Positions 17,943 through 26,410 are shown, counted from the first letter of the stretch. The stretch is 64,000 nucleotides of DNA from Microbulbifer sp. THAF38 (GCF_009363535.1 NZ_CP045369.1:1190501-1254500); one strand, 5' to 3'. Numbers and translations are program-made. Notes: generated from the letters alone by a model not told the origin.

Positions 17943-18302
17943 TTATTGACGGCACACTCCTTTAGTCTCTATTACATATTTGGCAACTTTTAAGCTGTTT
18001 TTAAAAGTTATACTTGCGACACAAACAGTATCACCTATGCTTAGGTTCAAATCACTAACTACCTGAATCACTCTCCTATTATTCAACTCTACACTATATG
18101 AATACTCTAGCGTCCCCCTGCTACCTGCACCTGAAAAACCATGGTGATATTTTGATGTAATTCTGCCAGTCTGTTCTATTACCTTTTCAGTATTACTCGC
18201 TAGGTTGATTACGTGGAGCAGAGTTAATAAAAAAAAGAGAGCTATTAAAGCAAATCCTTTCCATTCATCATAATAAAACTTCAAAATTTTGATTCTTCGC
18301 AT
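17943..18302 (-). CDS. hypothetical single-helix membrane protein
   Basis: 119 residues: a basic N-terminus (MRRIKILKFYY), one strong hydrophobic helix at about 16-34 (FALIALFFLLTLLHVI), then a soluble domain predicted mostly as beta strands with GRITSKYHHG and LSIGDTVCV. The pattern resembles DUF3592-type small membrane proteins, but I do not recognise the family. It is AT-rich and monocistronic. Confidence 0.5.
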   Translation of the reverse strand: MRRIKILKFYYDEWKGFALIALFFLLTLLHVINLASNTEKVIEQTGRITSKYHHGFSGAGSRGTLEYSYSVELNNRRVIQVVSDLNLSIGDTVCVASITFKNSLKVAKYVIETKGVCRQ

Positions 18303-18509
18303 TAGCTAGCCGTATAATATTCGAAGCTTTTATTTGTTTAATTAAACTGTAGTCACAGAGAGTCATGTGTATAGAGAATCATACTTCCTTTGTAAAACAT
18401 TCAAGTTAGAATCAGGCTCTTTTTTTGATGTTTGGTTTTGGAATTTATGCTGGGGTCTTGTAGATGCATTTTAGCCTATAAAAGAGCCGTATACTTAGAT
18501 AGATAGTTG

Positions 18510-18983
18510 TTAAAGTAAAAGCTTGTTATCAATTGGAATAAATTCACTCGCCGCGTTGAATAATGTGGCAGCTGTCAACTCTGGTACGCCATATACTTCA
18601 ACCTTTTTATCTCTATCTAATCTGAGCTTATGCACAAGAATATCAAAGTCACCATCGCCTGAAACTAAAACTATAGTGTCTACTAAGCTTGAATATTCCA
18701 TCGCATCTATCGTTATCCCCACATCCCAATCACCTTTGGCGGAACCATCGGACCGTTGAGTGAAGGGTTTTAGTTTCACCTCAAAACCGATAGATCTTAA
18801 GATATTTTGAAATTGATACTGTTTTCTATCGCCACGGTCGATGGCGTAGGCCACGGCTTTTACGACTTTCCTTCCATGAGTTACTTCAGACCAAAACTTA
18901 TTATAATCAAAGTTTTGTTTATGGATTTGCCTGCATGTGTAATAAACATTCTGCACGTCAACAAGAATGGCAACCTTTTCCAT
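18510..18983 (-). CDS. NYN/LabA-type PIN-like domain protein
   Basis: 157 residues forming a single NYN domain. The first strand KVAILVDVQNVYYT has Asp9 and Asn12, and VLVSGDGDFDILV supplies the later acidic cluster, the metal site of PIN-fold ribonucleases. LabA/DUF88 proteins are thought to be RNases or RNA-binding proteins; the target is unknown. The ATG at 18983 is preferred to a TTG four codons upstream. It is a lone gene in AT-rich DNA. Confidence 0.75.
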   Translation of the reverse strand: MEKVAILVDVQNVYYTCRQIHKQNFDYNKFWSEVTHGRKVVKAVAYAIDRGDRKQYQFQNILRSIGFEVKLKPFTQRSDGSAKGDWDVGITIDAMEYSSLVDTIVLVSGDGDFDILVHKLRLDRDKKVEVYGVPELTAATLFNAASEFIPIDNKLLL

Positions 18984-19573
18984 TTGATAATCCAATAATG
19001 TTAAAAGCCTAATACCAAAAATAGCGATATTGACTGTTATTTATAATGTTGACACTTTATGTTGCTCGCCTTTCAATTTCAAGCGACAATTGCTAGTCAA
19101 TACTAAATTTTGAATATTCTGGATTATAAAAACAGGATATTAAAAATGACAGCATGTATTGGCAAAGTGATGGTATATAAATTCAATGCTGTGCAAACTG
19201 AACGCTTGGAATCCCATCTACCATTAGCGAATAATTGTGCTGACCGACCAAGTTAGTGCTTAAATCGGTTATTCAGGCCATATTTCAGAAAATTTGTTTG
19301 TCTTAATAAGTAGAGTAGCGTTGAATGGAGTTCAGTCTCCCTTGACCACTTGTAATTGGTGCAGGGCTACCTTTCTGAACCACCCATCTTTAGTGATGTT
19401 CTTTAGCGGTTTTTCGTCGTTTTGACAGATCCCAGTATATTCCGCGACTCATTCAGACCTCAAAAATCTTCAAGACACCACTTTGTGATAACAGATTGAT
19501 TTTTAGCCTATTCAGGGATCATTAAGGGTGTTGGGTCCATTGTGGGTTGACAAAGCAGGATCACCATATCTTA
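18984..19573. other. gene-free stretch before the SOS promoter
   Basis: About 590 bp. A 36-codon open frame at 19146-19256 has no recognisable product and I do not call it. The right end carries the promoter of the small gene pair (TTGACA at 19547-19552). Confidence 0.4.
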
Positions 19574-19593
19574 TACTGTATGCATGTACAGTA
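19547..19593 (+). promoter_or_regulatory. SOS promoter: -35, -10 and overlapping LexA box
   Basis: TTGACA at 19547-19552 and TATACT at 19572-19577 form a promoter with a rather long spacer (19 bp; slightly shifted -10 readings give 17-18). Overlapping the -10 is TACTGTATGCATGTACAGTA at 19574-19593: CTGT-N8-ACAG, the gammaproteobacterial LexA consensus, with both 6-base outer arms exactly complementary. The next start codon is 18 bp downstream. Expression should be repressed by LexA and induced by DNA damage. Confidence 0.75.
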
Positions 19594-19610
19594 GTTTGGT
19601 AAGGGTAGTC

Positions 19611-19838
19611 ATGGGAACCAGAAGCATCATTTTCGACGGAGAGCCTGTCCGGATTTGCCGGTATCGTTCGGATTATGACAACCGAGCAATGTATGCTATC
19701 TGTATGCTGAATTATACGAAGTATGTGCGCAGCTTTTCAGTTTCTGTAGGTGTAAATCTGCGCAAGGAGTTGGACCTGACATTGACACAGATGCGGGAGG
19801 TTGAGCGCAGTATGGATTGGCTGGCAGCCCCTGCATAA
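19611..19838 (+). CDS. small SOS-controlled protein, unknown function
   Basis: 75 residues, soluble and rich in Arg and Tyr (ICRYRSDYDNRAMYAICML). The middle SVSVGVNLRKELDL could be a short strand-turn-helix. The ATG at 19611 follows AAGGG; an in-frame ATG at 19584 lies inside the LexA box and is unlikely. No family recognised. It is first in a two-gene unit with the 85-residue gene 43 bp downstream, and its promoter is covered by a LexA box, which points to a role in, or exploitation of, the DNA-damage response. Confidence 0.6.
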   Translation: MGTRSIIFDGEPVRICRYRSDYDNRAMYAICMLNYTKYVRSFSVSVGVNLRKELDLTLTQMREVERSMDWLAAPA

Positions 19839-19881
19839 GGATGTAAGGGCTTAAGCAGTTTTATCGATAAGGAGATAGATC

Positions 19882-20139
19882 ATGGGAAGAAAGATCAATC
19901 GATTCGTAATTTTTGCAGAACGAATTCATTTGATGAATGGCGGTGCAAAAAGTTTTAGGGATTCTGCACCCACCGAGAAAGCCGCCATGGAGCTGGCAGA
20001 AGAAATTGCTAAGTCTGAGAAAGCGGTGTTTTACTCTTGGCTGCAAATTCTCGATATTATGACTGGCAACTATACCGAGTATTCAATCAAGACCGGTGGG
20101 GTGTTGGAAGAAAGGGAGTGTCCGGACAGTAAAAACTGA
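19882..20139 (+). CDS. small conserved protein, first of two paralogues
   Basis: 85 residues, probably one compact alpha/beta domain: NRFVIFAERIHLMNGGAK, then an acidic helix (MELAEEIAK), then FYSWLQILDI and TEYSIK. A strong AGGAG precedes the ATG. A second copy at 21847-22122 is about 80 percent identical by eye over 83 residues, so the family is conserved and recently duplicated. Function unknown. Position after the SOS promoter suggests damage-inducible expression. Confidence 0.65.
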   Translation: MGRKINRFVIFAERIHLMNGGAKSFRDSAPTEKAAMELAEEIAKSEKAVFYSWLQILDIMTGNYTEYSIKTGGVLEERECPDSKN

Positions 20140-20485
20140 ATAGCTAGTTAATGGTGCCCTCTGGTTTTAGTCAGGTTCGATAAAAGTGAAGAAGGCATCA
20201 TAGAAGAAGGCACCATAGAAGGGAGCCTTAACCGTTGCGAGAGTGGCCAGGAAAATCCCTTTTCCGAGAGGTTGTTTTACTGCGAAAAGGCTATTAGCTA
20301 TGTTGTTTTGCACTGTTTTAATTTGAGCTGTCACTAAGGTCGATATTGTCACTTAAGTGTCAGCTCACTTACTATTGCTATCTAAATTGATTGTTTTTGA
20401 TCAGGTAGAGATTGAGCCTACGATCAAGGGGTTAATTGCCTTTCGTCTTTTAGATCTGGGATTATCTCTCGGTCAAAAAAATGAT
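20140..20485. other. gene-free stretch with a short tandem repeat
   Basis: About 346 bp between the small gene pair and the end of the GFA gene. A 15-base unit near GAAGGCATCATAGAA is repeated twice in tandem around 20190-20219. A 61-codon minus-strand frame across it has no ribosome site or recognisable product and is not called. Confidence 0.4.
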
Positions 20486-20917
20486 TTATTTGTAGTCATT
20501 GACAAGCTGCCCATTTGATGACCCCTTGAATTGTGGGTGTTCATCATCAATTTCGTAAAAATCAGATTTTTCGCTGGTGAAAATATGCCCCATTGTTTTC
20601 AACCCGGTTGGGCCATCTAGTGATCCTGCAATAATTCCAGTGGCATCGAGATTAAATGGCTCCCAGAAGAGGCTTGAGCCACATTGCTGGCAGAAGCCTC
20701 TGCGGGCTACTTCTGACGTTTTATACCACGCTAGCCCGTCATCTTTTGTTATCTTAATATTTATTTTGCGAGCCTTTGTGTGAGGGCCGAAACTTCCATG
20801 CAACTTTTGACACATACTACAATGACAGTTAACTACGTCGCGCAGTGGCCCTTTAACCTCGTACCGTACAGCTCCACACAAGCAACCACCGGAAGTAATT
20901 GTATTCTTGCTATTCAT
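20486..20917 (-). CDS. GFA-family (glutathione-dependent formaldehyde-activating-like) zinc protein
   Basis: 143 residues with the Mss4-like/GFA fold. Zinc-binding cysteines are in GGCLCGAVRY (Cys12, Cys14), CHCSMCQK (Cys31, Cys33, Cys36) and FCQQCGSSLFWEP (Cys76, Cys79). The family was named for glutathione-dependent formaldehyde activation, but most members have no proven reaction. It is monocistronic in the accessory zone. Confidence 0.85.
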   Translation of the reverse strand: MNSKNTITSGGCLCGAVRYEVKGPLRDVVNCHCSMCQKLHGSFGPHTKARKINIKITKDDGLAWYKTSEVARRGFCQQCGSSLFWEPFNLDATGIIAGSLDGPTGLKTMGHIFTSEKSDFYEIDDEHPQFKGSSNGQLVNDYK

Positions 20918-21156
20918 ACAATGAGCCCGTAGTTGTAATAGTTGATTTAAAATAAGAAACTAAATTAAGCATTCTTTTTTATCATCGATAAGATGATTTG
21001 TTTGAATTGTAAATTCTGATCACACCAAGTGATGTAAACATAAATGTTGGTAGCTTGGCTAGTTATTTATCTGTCCTATGTCGATATAAATTACGAAATG
21101 GTAGAGGTTTTTTCATTTGATTGCTTGCCTGTTTTTTGTACCGCTATCGCTGCACT

Positions 21157-21821
21157 ATGCAGGCAATGGCTGATGAGCCATTTGTTCGTACGGTGTTATC
21201 GCATGGGGTAGGGCACCTAGCACTCGACCGTGAGGATTTACTTTAGCAGCAAAGCGACTCAGTGCGGCAAAAGGTGGATACCAGAGCAGACTGGAGCCGG
21301 GAAACCCATGGGGATATTCGCGAGAATTCATTGCGCCGTATTATTGAAGCTGCCGAAATACAGACATGCTGTGACAGCGAACACCGCCAAGCCAGTGAGC
21401 ATTCTGTGGAAGAAGTAGCCGGCGTAAAAATATTTGAAGCCCTTGGAGCTTTACGTTTCTTATCAGGTGGCGGCTTGAACTTGTCAGCCCTAGATAATCT
21501 AAATATTAAAACCGCCAGCGATATTAATATTTCAGTGGGCCGTGATGTAAAAGAACAGATCGGTAACATTCGCGAATCAGTAGCCAAGGTCCGCCAAACC
21601 ATCAAAGTAAAGGACGGCGGCAAGGTTTGGTTGGGCAGTGAATCTTTAAACGTGCTGAAGGTATTAGAGGATTTGATCGGCGTAGTGTCGGCCCTTGCCG
21701 GCACACTCGCCACACATACCCACCCCGGTAATGGACAAAAGCGATTCAAGATACGGCAATCAATGGCCATAAGAGCAGTGCGGATAGTTTGCAGTCTCAA
21801 CTTAAACCAATTACGGCCTAA
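21157..21821 (+). pseudogene. frameshifted remnant of a phage baseplate/VgrG-like spike protein
   Basis: The frame from 21157 contains a stop at 21244-21246. After it the frame continues into a beta-helix-like stretch (NLNIKTASDINISVG), then KDGGKVWLGS and ATHTHPGNGQ, the kind of C-terminus seen in phage gpV/VgrG-like spike proteins. Near 21738, at a run of A, the coding sense shifts to the next frame, where AIQDTAINGHKSSADSLQSQ continues naturally to a TAA at 21819-21821. One lost A would explain this. The spike assignment is by pattern only. The decay suggests a relic of a prophage, tailocin or effector-delivery locus. Confidence 0.5.
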
Positions 21822-21846
21822 GTTTTTATATAAAAGGAAAATGATT

Positions 21847-22122
21847 ATGGAGCATAATATAAATAGATACGCAGTTTTTGCTGAGAGAATCCATCTGATG
21901 AATGGTGGAGCAAAGAGTTATAGAGGTTCCGCACCTACTGAAGAAGCGGCAATGGAGCTGGCAGAAGAGATTGCGAAATCTAAGAAAGCCGAGTTTTATT
22001 CCTGGCTGCAAATTCTGGATATTGTGACCGGGACCTATACCGAGTATTCGATAAAATGGGGAGGGGTATTGGAGGAAAGGGGGTGCCCTGACTTAAAGGG
22101 GCAGTGTTATCTACTGCCTTGA
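21847..22122 (+). CDS. small conserved protein, second paralogue
   Basis: 91 residues, aligned along nearly its whole length with the 85-residue protein at 19882; shared blocks are VFAERIHLMNGGAKS-like, AAMELAEEIAKS and EFYSWLQILDI. The start ATG at 21847 follows AAGGA at good spacing; the frame is also open upstream through the spike remnant, but that is chance read-through caused by the frameshift. It lies 25 bp after the natural stop of the remnant, so the ancestral pair may have been one operon. No LexA box precedes this copy. Confidence 0.65.
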   Translation: MEHNINRYAVFAERIHLMNGGAKSYRGSAPTEEAAMELAEEIAKSKKAEFYSWLQILDIVTGTYTEYSIKWGGVLEERGCPDLKGQCYLLP

Positions 22123-22193
22123 TCCTTACACCCAATGGGCAGGAGGTGAGGCAGTAGAGTGTGGATATTTTGAAATGATAATAGAAGCTACAA

Positions 22194-22328
22194 TTAGTCT
22201 CTTACTTTATGTGTTGGTTGAGATCCTTTGTGAATCCCTTTTCGTAATGGAGTAGCATTTGATTTGACCTTGTTTATTGCAAGTGCCCTTTTAGCTCTCT
22301 CCTTTGCTTCTTTTTCTGTACTATTCAT
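22194..22328 (-). CDS. 44-residue basic protein, last gene of the Septu-like operon
   Basis: A tiny frame starting ATG at 22328, overlapping the stop of the previous small gene by 8 bases, and ending TAA at 22194. The product is strongly basic (KEAKERAKRALAINK, then KGIHKGSQ), like a nucleic-acid-binding tail. Support comes from the tight overlap and orientation; no family is recognised. Confidence 0.45.
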   Translation of the reverse strand: MNSTEKEAKERAKRALAINKVKSNATPLRKGIHKGSQPTHKVRD

Positions 22329-22497
22329 CACGATCTAAATCCTGTTTTAAGTTGTCACTATTGGTTGATCCAGCACTTATTCCACCCTCATCATCGGAGC
22401 TGTATGGGGGCGTTTTATTTTTTTTAAGCAGTTGCCGAGCTTTTTCCCGAAGAAGTTTTTCCTCTTCACTCAGTGGCTTTTTATTGTCATCACTCAT
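22321..22497 (-). CDS. 58-residue charged protein in the Septu-like operon
   Basis: Starts at ATG 22497 inside an ATGA overlap with the stop of the GNAT-like gene and ends TAG at 22321. The first half is a charged helix (KPLSEEEKLLREKARQLLKK); the second half is acidic and Ser/Asp-rich. The 4-base overlap strongly suggests translational coupling. Function unknown; a small regulator or antitoxin-like partner is possible but unproven. Confidence 0.55.
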   Translation of the reverse strand: MSDDNKKPLSEEEKLLREKARQLLKKNKTPPYSSDDEGGISAGSTNSDNLKQDLDRDE

Positions 22498-23102
22498 ACT
22501 GGTTGCCTCAAGACTTTGTATAGATAATCAGGAAAATGCTCAGCACCTGTAGATGGAACATATTCAAAGTCTAGACTTTCGTAATATGAAATAAGGGGCT
22601 TTGCAGGCCGCATAATTCTAAGTTCTTTTGCACCAAGAATACCAGCGTAAGCAGTGGCGTTCATTATTGTTATAGGTACAACCCTTCTCGGGCCGAGTGG
22701 GTTTCCGGATCTTGGTGCTCCCTCAATTAGCTCTATTCGCATTCTGGTTTTACCTGCGGAGGGACGTCCATAAGAAAGGCCGCAAAGAGTTCCGCCATAC
22801 CAAATTGACAGTTCAAAGCGCTTAGGAAAACTTTTTCGATACACCTTTGCGACTTCTTGCCAACTCCACTCTGCTTTAGGTCGTGAGCACTCCATATCAT
22901 GCCATACAGCTGATGCTTTTAGTGCCTCATTGTCAATACCCAGTAGCTTTATGTGGGCATGATCTTGATAGGACCCTGACAGGCTTTCAGCGGTAACATC
23001 TCTGGCTATTGATCGTAGTTGTTCATACTTTTGATGTGCTTTATGTAATCCATATAGTGGAAGTTTCATCCATGTTTCTCGGAGTTTATTTATTGACACC
23101 AT
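22494..23102 (-). CDS. GNAT-fold-like protein, third gene of the Septu-like operon
   Basis: About 202 residues. The C-terminal half resembles a GNAT acyltransferase core: a beta strand ELSIWYGGTLCGLSYG, then VVPITIMNATAYAGILGAK in the acyl-CoA-binding position, ending YYESLDFEYV, which matches the closing strand of GNAT proteins. The N-terminal 90 residues are helical. The start is uncertain: ATG 23102, TTG 23114 or ATG 23069. It sits 50 bp after the HNH gene and overlaps the next small gene by 4 bases. Its role in the operon is unknown. Confidence 0.5.
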   Translation of the reverse strand: MVSINKLRETWMKLPLYGLHKAHQKYEQLRSIARDVTAESLSGSYQDHAHIKLLGIDNEALKASAVWHDMECSRPKAEWSWQEVAKVYRKSFPKRFELSIWYGGTLCGLSYGRPSAGKTRMRIELIEGAPRSGNPLGPRRVVPITIMNATAYAGILGAKELRIMRPAKPLISYYESLDFEYVPSTGAEHFPDYLYKVLRQPV

Positions 23103-23152
23103 AGAAATATGCAAAAATTATCTGACGGTAGCACATTTCTAATGTGAATTTT

Positions 23153-24010
23153 TCAGTTGGAAAAATCTTTCATCAGTGCTAAACACATGATTCTTTCCCA
23201 ATGGTTGATAAACGGGGCGTTCTGAATTGCAGGCCGGAAAATAATATCTTTTGCTTCCTCTAGAGGGATGAATGATAAAGCATTAATTTGATCTAAATAT
23301 ATAATCAGCCTTGAGCTTGCCTCCTTTGAGAATCTTAAATCCAAGTTGAAGTCTGTGAAGTGCTTATTCACCCGCTGTTTTTGAGTTTCCGGCCAGTGTT
23401 CTGGTGGCTTAACGAAGTACTCTATAACCCCAGGTTCATCATTAATATCTGCTTTGTAGTTTGCAAAAATCCACTGCTCATTAAAATAGCAATCTTCATC
23501 CAAGTATGGTTGGAGAACCTGCTCTGATTCATTGGTGGCAAACTCCTGCCCTTTGCCATCCATATTACAATCTCTACATGAGGGGACCAAGTTAAACGGC
23601 AGGACAGAAAATTGAGGAAAATGCGTTTTTGGTAGGTAATGGTCTAAATTTCTTGGGCGACCTATACCACCACAAAATGGACATTTTTCATTGGCCGCAT
23701 TCATTAATGTGTTGTAAATATCACGTCCAGGTTTTTCCCCTTTAACTAAATAATTTTTATATAGATTTAAAAGGTCTGACTTCCTTAGCTGCCCTGTTAC
23801 AAAAGGGTCATACCCGTTTTGGTTAGGGATCGAAGGTATAGTGTACAGTTCGCCAGTCGATGCTGAAGCGCTATATATCAAAGCGTTATCTTGAAAAAGG
23901 TGTGTCGCATTAATTACTTTTTGTCGTAATTCGTTATTGCCGGTGATTCCTTCGAGGCACTTTGCAAGTGCTTGATCTGCAGTGAGTGCAGGTTGTTCGA
24001 GCTTTATCAC
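23153..24010 (-). CDS. HNH endonuclease, PtuB-like
   Basis: 285 residues. The HNH core is in the middle: CPFC at 110-113, LDHYLPK at 122-128 with the catalytic His, and NLVPSCRDCN at 140-149 with the second Cys pair. This spacing matches HNH proteins of Septu (PtuB) and related ATPase-nuclease defence pairs. The GTG start overlaps the ATPase stop as GTGA, so the two are translationally coupled and probably form a complex in which the ATPase senses infection and the nuclease cuts DNA or RNA. The assignment rests on domain pairing. Confidence 0.7.
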   Translation of the reverse strand: MIKLEQPALTADQALAKCLEGITGNNELRQKVINATHLFQDNALIYSASASTGELYTIPSIPNQNGYDPFVTGQLRKSDLLNLYKNYLVKGEKPGRDIYNTLMNAANEKCPFCGGIGRPRNLDHYLPKTHFPQFSVLPFNLVPSCRDCNMDGKGQEFATNESEQVLQPYLDEDCYFNEQWIFANYKADINDEPGVIEYFVKPPEHWPETQKQRVNKHFTDFNLDLRFSKEASSRLIIYLDQINALSFIPLEEAKDIIFRPAIQNAPFINHWERIMCLALMKDFSN

Positions 24011-25563
24011 TGATGAGCACTCCGATCACGATGAGTTACAAGTGCCTTTAGTAACGCTCGCGCTTCCATGCCAAGTTGGTCTCCATAATCATGTATTATT
24101 TTTTTATATGAGTCGCCACTTTCAACGGATTTTACCAATAAATCATGAAAACCTGACTTCACCACTTCAAGACCAAAAACCTCTCTGGTTAAAACGCCAA
24201 CATTCTCGCCAAATGTCTCGATATCAGGTCTGCGTGAATCAGTACATAAGCCAGTGCGATTGATTTTCCATACGCTAGATTTTGGTATTTCTTGGAGTAC
24301 AACAGGAGAATGAGTAGCTATGATTGATACACCGTTTCGATCATGAAGTAGTTCTGATAAGGCGCGGATGAAAGCTGATAATAACGGTGGGTGAAGGTGG
24401 CTTTCTGGTTCATCAATAAGAACCAAGGTTTTTTCCTCAACCGTGGCAACTAACCTAGTTATTGTAAGTAATACCACAGCATGACCGGAACTCATCTTCT
24501 TGATTTTTTTTTGAGCTTCATCTTCAAGCTCCCCACTAGGAATTTCAGCTAGCTCCCTTAGGCTCATATGTGCAAAATTTTCATCTGATTCTAAGGTATT
24601 TATAGCTCTCAACCATCTATCCCGCTTTAATGTCTGACTAAAGCAAGATTTAAGAGCTTGAATGAAATCTTTGTGTATATCTGTGAGCTCTTTGAGTACA
24701 TTTCCTGTTTTTTTGAGCCCTATATAAAAATAGCATGTGCCAAGAGATGGGTTAGGTTGTTCAGTGGGGGGGATAAAAGGATCAAAAGCACTGAATGAAA
24801 CAGAGACTAAACTACTAAAATAATCGCTAGCAATAGGTTTTTTTCCCATGCTCTCAATATTATAAAACTTAGCCTCTGAGTACTGATTATTAGTGATTGT
24901 ATTGATCATTCCATTTAGGAGAGTTGTCTTGCCTACACCGTTGCGCCCGATGATTGCATGAATATTTGTGCTTGGCTTGTAACCTGCCTCCACCATGAAA
25001 TCCATTTCGATGCCTGAAACTTTAGCTGTTTTGGGTCTAATAAATTTAAAATGAAAATCCGTTAATTGTGGGTTGCCAGATAACACCCTAGCAAATTGCC
25101 CTTTAATGACTGATAAGCTAACATCCCTAAGCAATGAGGTTCGAAAAACATCTTCTTCTTTGGCTAGTTCAATTAACTGCGGCTTATAAACGATGTCTTT
25201 TAAGGCTAGAAGCAATAGGCTTTTTTCTATCTCTGGCAGGTTATAAATACTTTTGTAATAGTCTACATCTTGCCCGACAGAGAAATATCCATCAGGCAAT
25301 TGTTGAAACCCACTGCCAATGAGATTATAGGTTGGGTCGCGTGCGCTTTGCCCTTGCCTGCCAATTTTTACATTGCCCAGCTCATGAAGAACCCCGTTCA
25401 TGTCATGAATTTTCAAATAAAACATAGTTACAAAATGGAAGTCGTCCCAGTGGTCGATATGCAGATACGCTGTATTAACTCCTGTTTGCGGAGTTTGGGT
25501 TCCTTTTGGTAATACAATAAAATTCATTTGTTTATACTGATAAATATCGGTGTAGTCAGACAT
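24007..25563 (-). CDS. AAA/ABC-type ATPase, PtuA-like
   Basis: 518 residues. Walker A GRNGVGKT is at 206-213, an ABC-like signature MSSGHA at about 357-362, Walker B VLIDEPESHLHP from about 381, and a switch His in THSP at 418-420. The long N-terminal part before Walker A and the insertion between Walker A and the signature are typical of SMC-like AAA15/AAA21 ATPases used in defence (OLD, PtuA, retron effectors). It heads a minus-strand operon of five tightly spaced genes, with the HNH nuclease directly coupled. Septu-like is the best description; a related but distinct system is possible. Confidence 0.75.
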   Translation of the reverse strand: MSDYTDIYQYKQMNFIVLPKGTQTPQTGVNTAYLHIDHWDDFHFVTMFYLKIHDMNGVLHELGNVKIGRQGQSARDPTYNLIGSGFQQLPDGYFSVGQDVDYYKSIYNLPEIEKSLLLLALKDIVYKPQLIELAKEEDVFRTSLLRDVSLSVIKGQFARVLSGNPQLTDFHFKFIRPKTAKVSGIEMDFMVEAGYKPSTNIHAIIGRNGVGKTTLLNGMINTITNNQYSEAKFYNIESMGKKPIASDYFSSLVSVSFSAFDPFIPPTEQPNPSLGTCYFYIGLKKTGNVLKELTDIHKDFIQALKSCFSQTLKRDRWLRAINTLESDENFAHMSLRELAEIPSGELEDEAQKKIKKMSSGHAVVLLTITRLVATVEEKTLVLIDEPESHLHPPLLSAFIRALSELLHDRNGVSIIATHSPVVLQEIPKSSVWKINRTGLCTDSRRPDIETFGENVGVLTREVFGLEVVKSGFHDLLVKSVESGDSYKKIIHDYGDQLGMEARALLKALVTHRDRSAHQ

Positions 25564-26290
25564 TAGTTAACTTGCTAGAAACTCCTTTATATCACCCTGC
25601 CTTATAGCCGGTAAACACTCACCTCTCTATTGTGGCAAAATCTCGAATTAATCAAGCAGTTACCTTCGATTAAAACAAAGATGCATCAGCGGATATAAAG
25701 CTATTTCTCTTATCTCAGTATTTCGCTGTTTTATTTCATTTTGAAAAGTCCTGAGGGTCAATGGCTTGATGGTTATCACAGGTGGACAGATGTAATCGCT
25801 TGTGAACTCTTATGTTCAGAGTAAGCGAAGTACTTGGGTAATGTTGTAGTGGTCCGCAACATTTTCATTTCTGTTCAATGATTAACTCATTGTGCACTTA
25901 CGTACCAATTAAATATATGCAGTGGAAAAGCTTTTAAATATTGCTGTTATTTTTTCAGAAAATACCTCTTTGATTGTTATTTGCACGGTGAAAGGGGTTG
26001 TCGGTCACTCCACCCCACGCCTGCCGATTTTGGGCGCTCTTTTAGTTGGTGAAATGAGATCGTCGGCCCAGGCCTGAGTTAGTGCGGGGTTTGGGAATAC
26101 TTTGGATTTCACACTTTGAAGAGATGGGAAGAGAAATGAAGAGGAGTTTCATTGGGGGAGAGCAATAGATTGATGGTGTCCACATGTGGGCGGGGGAGAG
26201 ACAAAAAAATCCTGTGTGGACACAATGTGGACACTACGGAGCTTTTAAGCGCCATTCTTCAAAATTGAGGGAAGGTAAGCCAGAAATAAA
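25564..26290. other. gene-free stretch upstream of the Septu-like operon
   Basis: About 730 bp. No ORF is supported. Near 26178-26236 the word GTGTCCACA and its complement TGTGGACAC recur (one forward, two inverted), perhaps a remnant of an older mobile element. The operon promoter should lie near 25570-25900. Confidence 0.4.
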
Positions 26291-26322
26291 AAACCCGCGA
26301 AAGCTAGGGCTGACGCGGGTTT
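26291..26322 (-). terminator. displaced terminator of tRNA-Leu
   Basis: AAACCCGCG and CGCGGGTTT form a perfect 9-bp stem around 14 bases. Read on the minus strand it is followed by a long U-run (the plus strand shows A6 before the stem), so it terminates leftward transcription. It lies 5 bp beyond the left 24-bp repeat, where the terminator of the leftward-transcribed tRNA-Leu gene would have been before the element inserted. Confidence 0.65.
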
Positions 26323-26327
26323 GAGAG

Positions 26328-26351
26328 ATGGTACCAGAGGCCGGACTCGAA
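26328..26351. repeat. left attachment-site repeat of the integrative element
   Basis: These 24 bases are identical to 34313-34336, the 3' end of the tRNA-Leu gene including its CCA end and part of the T arm. Identity stops exactly at 26351/34336 on one side and 26328/34313 on the other. This is the att core copied by integrase-mediated insertion. Confidence 0.85.
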
Positions 26352-26410
26352 TATATTCCAACCTATTGATATTTATAAGAATTTTTGTAGGGTTTTTAAC
26401 CGCAGGAAAA

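Noticed and set aside
19146..19256. 36-codon frame upstream of the SOS promoter
   Set aside because: No recognisable product, weak ribosome site and no partner gene.
21262..22122. Single 286-codon gene spanning the spike remnant and the second small paralogue
   Set aside because: The join is accidental: the spike part continues naturally in another frame to a stop at 21821, and the small protein has its own ribosome site and start at 21847.
26178..26236. GTGTCCACA/TGTGGACAC words as insertion-sequence ends
   Set aside because: No transposase remnant or target duplication is visible; too short to call.
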